Under the pieces are notes generated by a model. That model worked only from the letters and a program-made list of their open reading frames with translations. It searched no databases and was not told the DNA's origin. A program made the position numbers and the translations under genes. Positions 6,278-12,965 of a DNA stretch of 12,965 nt are shown here, piece by piece (position 1 is the first letter of the stretch; each line of letters starts with the position of its first letter). Origin of the DNA: Acidobacteriota bacterium (GTDB lineage: Bacteria; Actinomycetota; Acidimicrobiia; Acidimicrobiales; UBA8190); contig JAGWNV010000044.1 in assembly GCA_028872975.1 (NCBI GenBank), positions 1-12,965 of the forward strand, written 5' to 3'.

Positions 6278-7264
6278 GTGAACCAGCTCCGCCTCGATCC
6301 CCTCACCGGCCGCTGGGTGGTCGTCAGTGTCGACCGCGCCGAGCGGCCCGCCGCCTTCTCACCGCCCACGGCCCCGGTGCAGGCCGACACCACCAGGCCC
6401 TGTCCCTTCTGCCCGGGGAACGAGGAGTCGACGCCACCCGCCCTCGAGACCTACGGGGCCAGCGGTTCCTGGTTGGTGCGGGTGGTGCCCAACCTCTATC
6501 CCGCCTTCGAGGGGGACCAGCCCTTCGTCGTGGAGCACCGCGGTCCCGTCTTCACCCAGGCCACCGCCGGCGGCATCCACGAGGTCCTCGTCCTCTCCCC
6601 CGACCACAACGGCGCGTGGGACCGCCTCTCCGACGAGCAGGCCGGCCTCGTCATGGCCGCCATCCGGGACCGTGTCGAGGAGCACTCCGCCGTGCCGGGG
6701 CTGCGCTACAGCCAGGCCATCGTGAACGCCGGCCGGGAGGCGGGGGCCTCGGTGGAGCACCCCCACGGGCAGCTCCTGGGCATGTCCTTCGTGCCCAGGG
6801 AGCTCGCAGAGGAGCAGGCCGGCTTCGCCCGGTTCGCCGGCCGGTGCCTGCTCTGCACCACCGCCGACGCCGAGGAGGACGCCAGTCACCGCGTCGTCTA
6901 CGCCGACGAGCGCGTGATCGTGATCTGCCCCTTCTGGAGCGGCACGCCCTTCGAGATGCTCGTCATCCCCCGGGCCCACAGCGCCCATCTCCACCGGTCC
7001 TCCCCCGCCGATCTCCTCGCCGTGGGCCGGTCGCTGCGGACCGTCCTGGGCCAGCTCCGGGAGCGGCTGGGGGACGTCGCCTACAACCTCGTCTTCCACT
7101 CGGCGCCCTATCGGGCCTCGGAGCCCTACCACTGGCACGTCCACATCTGGCCCAAGCTCACGACGCAAGCCGGCTTCGAGCTCGGCACGGGCGTCCTCAT
7201 CAACATCGTGGCGCCCGAGCAGGCGTGTGAGGAGCTCCGCGTCGCCGTCGCAGCCCACACCTGA
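6278..7264 (+). CDS. galT: Galactose-1-phosphate uridylyltransferase family protein (GalT, HIT superfamily)
   Basis: GalT exchanges UMP between UDP-glucose and galactose 1-phosphate in the Leloir pathway. The protein has 328 residues. The N-terminal half has RLDPLTGRWVVVS, a zinc-type CPFCPGNE with Cys42 and Cys45, and VVPNLYPAF. The catalytic motif is GASVEHPHGQ with His161 and His163; His163 aligns with the nucleotidylated nucleophile. A second CxxC follows at Cys190 and Cys193. The C-terminal half has HWHVHIWPK (285-293) and ends with NIVAPEQACEELR, as in the family. The GTG start is set by GGAGGG seven bases upstream. No galK or galE is visible, and the gene faces a phosphofructokinase gene with six bases between the stops. 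The related ADP-glucose phosphorylases share this fold and the HPH motif, so the sugar substrate is not certain. Confidence 0.9.
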   Translation: MNQLRLDPLTGRWVVVSVDRAERPAAFSPPTAPVQADTTRPCPFCPGNEESTPPALETYGASGSWLVRVVPNLYPAFEGDQPFVVEHRGPVFTQATAGGIHEVLVLSPDHNGAWDRLSDEQAGLVMAAIRDRVEEHSAVPGLRYSQAIVNAGREAGASVEHPHGQLLGMSFVPRELAEEQAGFARFAGRCLLCTTADAEEDASHRVVYADERVIVICPFWSGTPFEMLVIPRAHSAHLHRSSPADLLAVGRSLRTVLGQLRERLGDVAYNLVFHSAPYRASEPYHWHVHIWPKLTTQAGFELGTGVLINIVAPEQACEELRVAVAAHT

Positions 7265-7270
7265 GGCCGG

Positions 7271-8320
7271 TCAGCCCAGGAACATCCCGGCCACGTCCCG
7301 ATAGAGGTCGAGGTCGACGGTCTTCGCCTGGGCCACCGCCTCGGCCAGTGGCACCCGGACGATGGCGGTGCCCCGGAGGGCCACCATCTTGTCGAAGTCC
7401 CCGTCGTGGACGGCCCTCACCGCCTCCACGCCGAACCGGGTGGCGAGGACCCGGTCGAAGGCGGTGGGCGTCCCTCCCCGCTGGATGTGGCCGAGGGTCG
7501 TGGCCCGCGCCTCGAATCCGGTCCTCCGCTCGATCTCGTCGGCAAGCCACCCGCCGATGCCGCCGAGGCGGGCATGGCCGAACTGGTCGGTGGCCGCGCT
7601 CGACGCAGACCGGCGGGCCGTCTCGAGCTCCTCCCCTTCTGCAGGCAGGGCCCCCTCGGACACCACCACCACCGAGGAGAACAGCCCCCCGGCGTGCCGG
7701 CGCTGGAGCCTCCCGCACACCGCCGCCACGTCGAAGGGAACCTCGGGGATGAGGATCTCCGCCGCGCCCCCGGCGATCCCGGCGTGGGTGGCGATCCAGC
7801 CGGCGTGCCTGCCCATCACCTCGCACACGATGACCCGGTGATGCGACTCCGCCGTCGTGCGGAGCCGGTCGATCGCCTCGGTGGCGGTCTGGACGGCGGT
7901 GTCGAAGCCGAAGGTGACGTCGGTGGCCGACAGGTCGTTGTCGATGGTCTTCGGCACCCCCACGACCGAGATCCCGAGGTCCCCGAGCTTGTGGGCGACC
8001 CCCAAGGTGTCCTCCCCGCCTACGGCGACCACAGCGTCGATCCCCGCGTCGGCCAGGTTGGCCCGCAACGTCTCTGGCCCGCCCTCGGTGGCGAAGGGGT
8101 TGGTCCGGGACGTGCCGAGGACGGTCCCTCCCTGGGAGAGGATGTCACGGCAGTCGTCGACGGTGAGGGGTCTGCGGTGGTTCTCGACCGCCCCCTTCCA
8201 GCCGTCGAGGAACCCGACCGTGTCGTCGTCGTGGCGGAGCCGAGCCGTGACCACCACGGCACGGATGACGGCGTTGAGCCCCGGGCAGTCGCCTCCGCCG
8301 GTGAGGATGCCGATGCGCAT
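7271..8320 (-). CDS. pfkA: 6-phosphofructokinase, predicted pyrophosphate-dependent
   Basis: The enzyme phosphorylates fructose 6-phosphate to the 1,6-bisphosphate. The 349-residue protein starts at an ATG (MRIGILTGGGDCPGLNAVIR) and has all PFK-A signatures: GGEDTLG (101-107), PKTIDND with catalytic Asp127, MGRHAG with Arg171, and GHIQRGGTPTAFDR. Numbering matches E. coli PfkA over the first part. Residue 104 is Asp and 124 is Lys; ATP enzymes of E. coli type have Gly at both. The Asp104/Lys124 pair is the established mark of pyrophosphate-dependent enzymes such as that of Amycolatopsis methanolica, which are reversible. The phosphoryl donor is therefore inferred to be PPi (gene name pfp elsewhere). 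The reading frame stays open upstream to 8746, but that part is antisense to or overlaps the maltokinase-like gene. The start lies 11 bases after that gene's stop, suggesting an operon. Confidence 0.93.
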   Translation of the reverse strand: MRIGILTGGGDCPGLNAVIRAVVVTARLRHDDDTVGFLDGWKGAVENHRRPLTVDDCRDILSQGGTVLGTSRTNPFATEGGPETLRANLADAGIDAVVAVGGEDTLGVAHKLGDLGISVVGVPKTIDNDLSATDVTFGFDTAVQTATEAIDRLRTTAESHHRVIVCEVMGRHAGWIATHAGIAGGAAEILIPEVPFDVAAVCGRLQRRHAGGLFSSVVVVSEGALPAEGEELETARRSASSAATDQFGHARLGGIGGWLADEIERRTGFEARATTLGHIQRGGTPTAFDRVLATRFGVEAVRAVHDGDFDKMVALRGTAIVRVPLAEAVAQAKTVDLDLYRDVAGMFLG

Positions 8321-8331
8321 GGCACCCAACC

Positions 8332-9668
8332 CTATGGGGCCGGCCACCCCGGGGGGAACGCCGGCGTGGCCGGCCCCGACGGCCCCGACGGCGGCGGCGC
8401 CAGCGCCCGCGATCCCCGCTCCAGCTCGAGGGCGGCCACGATGACCCGCACCACCTCCCGCCCCGGCGGCACCAGCGTGGTGATCCCCGGCACCCCCAGG
8501 TAGCCGGCGAGAAAGGCCCGCCGGTTGCGCTGCTCCCAGGCGGCGGCCAGCTCGGCGAGCCCCTCCCGGCCGCTCGGGTCCCGCTCGGCGGCGGCGGAGG
8601 AGGCGACGTGGGCGAACGACCAGAGCATGTCGGCCACGTCGGCGAGGGGGGCTCGGAAGCAGACGCCCTCCACCTCGAGGCCGGGAGGCGGCGGCGGTCC
8701 CACCGCCTGCGGCCGGCCGCCGGGACGGAAGTCGCCGACGTACCACCCCTGCTCGGTCCGCCAGACCCTCCCGAGATGGAAGTCCCCGTGGGTCCGGATG
8801 GCGTCCCCCGCCACGGGCAACGCCCGCAGCTCACCGAGGAGGATGCTCACGTCGGGCCGCTCGAGCTGGCCGGGCCGGCGGCCTTCGAGGGCGACCTCCA
8901 CGGCGTCGGCCCACTGCCGGCCCTCCACCCGCCTTCGGCCGAAGGCCTCGGCCAGAGCGAGGTGCAGCCGGGCCGCCATGGTCCCGAGGCGGTGGGCCTC
9001 GGCGCCGAAGTCCCCGCCGGCCAGTTCGGGCGGACCCCCCGAGGCATAGAGGTCGCGCACCGACGTGAGGGCGAGCGCCCACCCCGTCGAGTGGCCGGCC
9101 AGATGCTCCTGAACGAGCCCGAGGTCCCACCGGTCCCGTCGCCACCGCGTCACCGGGGCGGCCAGGTGGTTGAAGCCGGTCTCGTCGAGGGCGAAGACCA
9201 CCTCTACCTCGGGCCGAGGCCCCTCGACGACCTCGTCGAAGACGGTGAAAGCCAGCCGGTCCTCCACGGCGATGGTGACCGAGGACTCGTCGTGGGCCAC
9301 CTGCCGGACGATCCCGGGACGGGACGGGGCACCCGTGACCTGTTGGAGGAGGAGCCCGGCGGTCTCGCCGTCGCGGAGGGCGTCGAAGGCCACCGCCTCC
9401 CCGGTGCCGTCGTCGAGGACCCCGAGCACCGGGTCCTCCCCGTCGGTGATGGCCCGCACGTCGTCCCCGGGCTCCCGGAGGCCCACCGGCACGTGGACGA
9501 GCCGGTCCCCGGCCCGGGCGACCACGTCCCAGACCGCCGGCCGGCCGGGGACGAGGAGCTCGGCGTCGAGGACCTCGCAGCCTTCGGGCCCCGCCGTCCA
9601 CCCGGGCCGCCTCGCCCCGTAGACGTCGACGAGGGGGCCGAGCCGCTCGCCGATGCCCGCCGGCACCG

Positions 9669-9672
<4 letters not shown>
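8332..9672 (-). CDS. Maltokinase-like protein with degenerate kinase motifs (possible pseudokinase)
   Basis: Maltokinase (Mak/Pep2) phosphorylates maltose with ATP for GlgE glucan synthesis and pairs with TreS. The 446-residue size, the position behind treS and several motifs fit: an N-terminal cap region (about 1-110), DRL...VF (138-145), PEVEVVFALDETGF, LVQEHLAG, an aminoglycoside-phosphotransferase-like HGDFHLG (295-301) and DVADMLWSFAHVA. Key residues differ. From family memory the ATP-site stretch is DRLILKLFRR; here the aligned Lys is Thr143 and the two Arg are Asp146 and Glu147. HGDxHLGQ has Arg302 for Gln, and DFEGEP is DFRPGG (Asp314 kept, Arg316 for Glu), followed by a proline run. 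The catalytic-loop Asp297 remains. The frame is open with normal codon use. The GTG start overlaps the treS stop as GTGA. A glucosamine-kinase-like or other divergent enzyme is possible. Confidence 0.82.
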
Positions 9673-11468
<1,796 letters not shown>

Positions 11469-11609
11469 GGGGGGCGCGGGCCTGGGGACTCGAGCCGGAC
11501 GGCGGCTCCGCGGCGACCGCGGCGGTCGGGACACCGACGTGCAAGGTACCGGACCCCGTGCCGGCAGTGGCGCCCGGACCTCCACCGGCCCTCGGGCCGG
11601 GACGGCGGG
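11469..11609. other. Leader or spacer between meaB and treS
   Basis: These 141 bases lie between the meaB stop and the preferred treS start. The treS frame is open through most of it (to a GTG at 11585), but its codon third positions are less G/C-rich than in real genes here, and the encoded Arg/Pro-rich sequence matches nothing expected in TreS. It may be an untranslated leader carrying a treS promoter. I find no convincing -10/-35 pair in it. If 11585 is the true start instead, it is coding. Confidence 0.4.
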
Positions 11610-12566
11610 TCAGCTCCGGCGGGCCTCGAGGAGCCGGTCGGCGGCCTCGTAGGGGTCGAGGCGGCGATCGACGACCTCGCCCACGACGGGGCCGACGTCG
11701 CCACCGGCGAGCATGGCCTCGACGTCCCGCTCGATCCGCGCCGCCAGGACGGCGCGGAACTCCCGCTCCAGCCGCTCCCGCCGGCCCCGGTCGAGGGCGC
11801 CGTCGGCGGCGAGCTGGCCCTGGTGCCGGCCGATCGCCTCCCAGACGTCCCCGATGCCCTCGCCCTTGGTGGCCACCGCCTCGAGCACCGGCGGCCGCCA
11901 GTCGCCGGGGGGGCTCAGGTCGAGCATCTGCTCGAGGTCCCGGCGGGTCTCCCTGGCCCCGGGGTTGTCGGCCTTGTTGACGACGAAGACGTCGGCGGTC
12001 TCGAGGAGGCCCGCCTTGTTGGCCTGGATGGCGTCGCCCCACCGGGGGTTCACGACGACGACGGTCGTGTCGGTGGCGGCGGCCACCTCCACCTCGACCT
12101 GGCCCACGCCCACCGTCTCGACGAGGACAAGGGGCCACCCGGTGGCGGCCAGCACCCGGATGGCCTCGGGGACGGCCAGGGCCAGTCCGCCGAGATGGCC
12201 CCGGGTGGCCAGGGACCGGATGAAGACGCCCTGGTCGAGGGCGTGGTCCTGCATCCGGACCCGGTCACCGAGGATGGCGCCTCCCGAGAACGGGGAGGAG
12301 GGGTCGACGGCGAGGACGGCCACGGGCGTGCCCTCGGCGCGGACGGCCGCGATCAACCGGTCGACGAGGGTCGACTTGCCCGCGCCCGGCGCCCCCGTGA
12401 TGCCGACGGTGACGGCCTCCCGGCCGCTCCGGTAGGCGAGGGCGGCCACCTGGCGCGCCGGCGGCCCGCCCCGCTCGACCAGGGAGAGGAGCCGGGCGAG
12501 CGCGCGGCGGTCACCGCCGGAGGCGGCCGACAGCAGCTCGTCGGGGGTACGCCGGCGATCGGTCAC
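11610..12566 (-). CDS. meaB: MeaB/ArgK-type G3E GTPase, methylmalonyl-CoA mutase chaperone
   Basis: MeaB proteins are GTPases that guard B12-dependent methylmalonyl-CoA mutase: they gate cofactor loading and protect against inactivation. The 318-residue protein has the family motifs in order: P-loop GAPGAGKS (58-65), VDPSSPFSGGAILGDRVRM (87-105) contacting Mg and the switch region, ETVGVGQ (150-156), NPRWGDAIQANKAG (173-186) and the guanine-specificity motif NKAD (197-200). The C-terminus DPYEAADRLL is the usual dimerisation tail. The GTG at 12566 gives the normal family length. The frame is open 44 codons further upstream, but that part overlaps the end of murA. No mutase gene is visible, so the partner must be encoded elsewhere. 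The gene follows murA after 52 bases on the same strand. A role with a related B12 mutase such as isobutyryl-CoA mutase is possible. Confidence 0.94.
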   Translation of the reverse strand: MTDRRRTPDELLSAASGGDRRALARLLSLVERGGPPARQVAALAYRSGREAVTVGITGAPGAGKSTLVDRLIAAVRAEGTPVAVLAVDPSSPFSGGAILGDRVRMQDHALDQGVFIRSLATRGHLGGLALAVPEAIRVLAATGWPLVLVETVGVGQVEVEVAAATDTTVVVVNPRWGDAIQANKAGLLETADVFVVNKADNPGARETRRDLEQMLDLSPPGDWRPPVLEAVATKGEGIGDVWEAIGRHQGQLAADGALDRGRRERLEREFRAVLAARIERDVEAMLAGGDVGPVVGEVVDRRLDPYEAADRLLEARRS

Positions 12567-12618
12567 GACTGGGCCGGAGCGTACCGACGGGCCGCCGGGA
12601 CGGCGAAACGACCTCCCG

Positions 12619-12965
12619 TCACCCGACGCGGACGTCGGCGCCGAGGGACCGGAGCTTGCCGTCGAGGTCCTCGTAGCCCCGCTGGACGTGGTCGGCACCG
12701 GAGACGACGGTCTCCCCGTCGGCCACGAGGCCGGCGAGGACGAGGGCGGCCCCGGCTCGCAGGTCGGGCGCCCGCACCGGGGCGCCCTGGAGCCGGAAGA
12801 CGCCCCGGACCACGGCGTGGTGTCCCTCGGTGCGGATCTCCGCCCCCATCCGGCGGAGCTCGTCGACGTACCGGAACCGGCCCGAGAAGAGGTTCTCGCT
12901 CACGATGCCCACCCCGTCGGCGACCGACAGCATCGTCACCAGGAAGGGCTTGTAGTCGGTGGCCC
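12619..12965 (-). CDS. murA: UDP-N-acetylglucosamine 1-carboxyvinyltransferase MurA (partial, N-terminus beyond the right edge)
   Basis: MurA transfers enolpyruvate from PEP to UDP-GlcNAc, the first committed step of peptidoglycan synthesis, in the cytoplasm. Only the last 115 codons are visible. They match the conserved C-terminal part: ATDYKPFL (in place of ATDLQPQ), ENLFSGRFRYVDELRRMGAEI, APDLRAGAALVLAGLVADGE, and the final RGYEDLDGKLRSLGADVR. The active-site cysteine loop and the N-terminal domain lie outside the window. The translated start is outside too; internal ATG codons are not starts. The gene is upstream of meaB on the same strand with a 52-base gap. Actinobacteria often carry one or two EPSP-synthase-family paralogues, but the ATD and DLRAGAALVLAG signatures make MurA the clear choice. 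Confidence 0.95.
   Translation of the reverse strand, partial: ATDYKPFLVTMLSVADGVGIVSENLFSGRFRYVDELRRMGAEIRTEGHHAVVRGVFRLQGAPVRAPDLRAGAALVLAGLVADGETVVSGADHVQRGYEDLDGKLRSLGADVRVG

Noticed and set aside
7261..7274. CTGA-N6-TCAG symmetry at the convergent galT/phosphofructokinase stops
   Set aside because: Only four pairs form, and they come almost entirely from the two opposing TGA codons. This is too weak to call a terminator.
12567..12618. Short hairpin CGCCG-TCC-CGGCG (minus strand) between murA and meaB as a terminator
   Set aside because: A five-base GC stem without a T-tract is common by chance in this DNA, and the short spacing on one strand suggests read-through.

Overview
The window is GC-rich and densely coding, with third codon positions almost all G or C and many GTG starts. 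The sequences and gene order (cysteine desulfurase, mnmA and ligA together; mycobacterial-like TreS and MeaB) indicate an Actinomycetota chromosome. Acidimicrobiia or a related deep branch is my guess, but no marker in the window settles it. I see no RNA genes, CRISPR arrays, insertion sequences or phage genes. No gene-free stretch exceeds 300 bases. The longest gaps are 177 bases (2754-2930) and 210 bases (6068-6277), both between divergent genes.

Left block (1-6067). On the minus strand lie a DUF2269-like membrane protein gene, a cysteine desulfurase gene, mnmA and ligA (cut by the left edge). Cysteine desulfurase and MnmA act in sequence: the first mobilises sulfur from cysteine, the second installs it as 2-thiouridine at tRNA position 34. 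A plus-strand gene for a membrane-anchored diguanylate cyclase sits between them at 2931-4388. It is divergent from mnmA and convergent with the desulfurase gene, with a compact hairpin spanning the two convergent stop codons.

Right block (6278-12965). A plus-strand galT-family gene converges on a minus-strand series transcribed as murA (cut by the right edge), meaB, treS, a maltokinase-like gene and a phosphofructokinase gene. treS and the maltokinase-like gene overlap by 4 bases, and the phosphofructokinase gene follows after 11 bases, so these three probably form one transcription unit. Together they suggest trehalose/maltose handling feeding hexose phosphates into glycolysis.

Main points of interest: (1) the maltokinase-like protein keeps the fold signatures but has lost the expected ATP-site lysine and altered two other active-site motifs; (2) the phosphofructokinase carries the Asp104/Lys124 pair typical of pyrophosphate-dependent enzymes; (3) the GGDEF protein has an inverted architecture, with a cytoplasmic cyclase domain first, then one membrane helix and a long disordered tail ending in a His/Gly repeat; (4) the cysteine desulfurase lacks the usual glutamine near the cofactor. 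I found no clear novel multi-gene system; the TreS/degenerate-kinase pair is the closest candidate.
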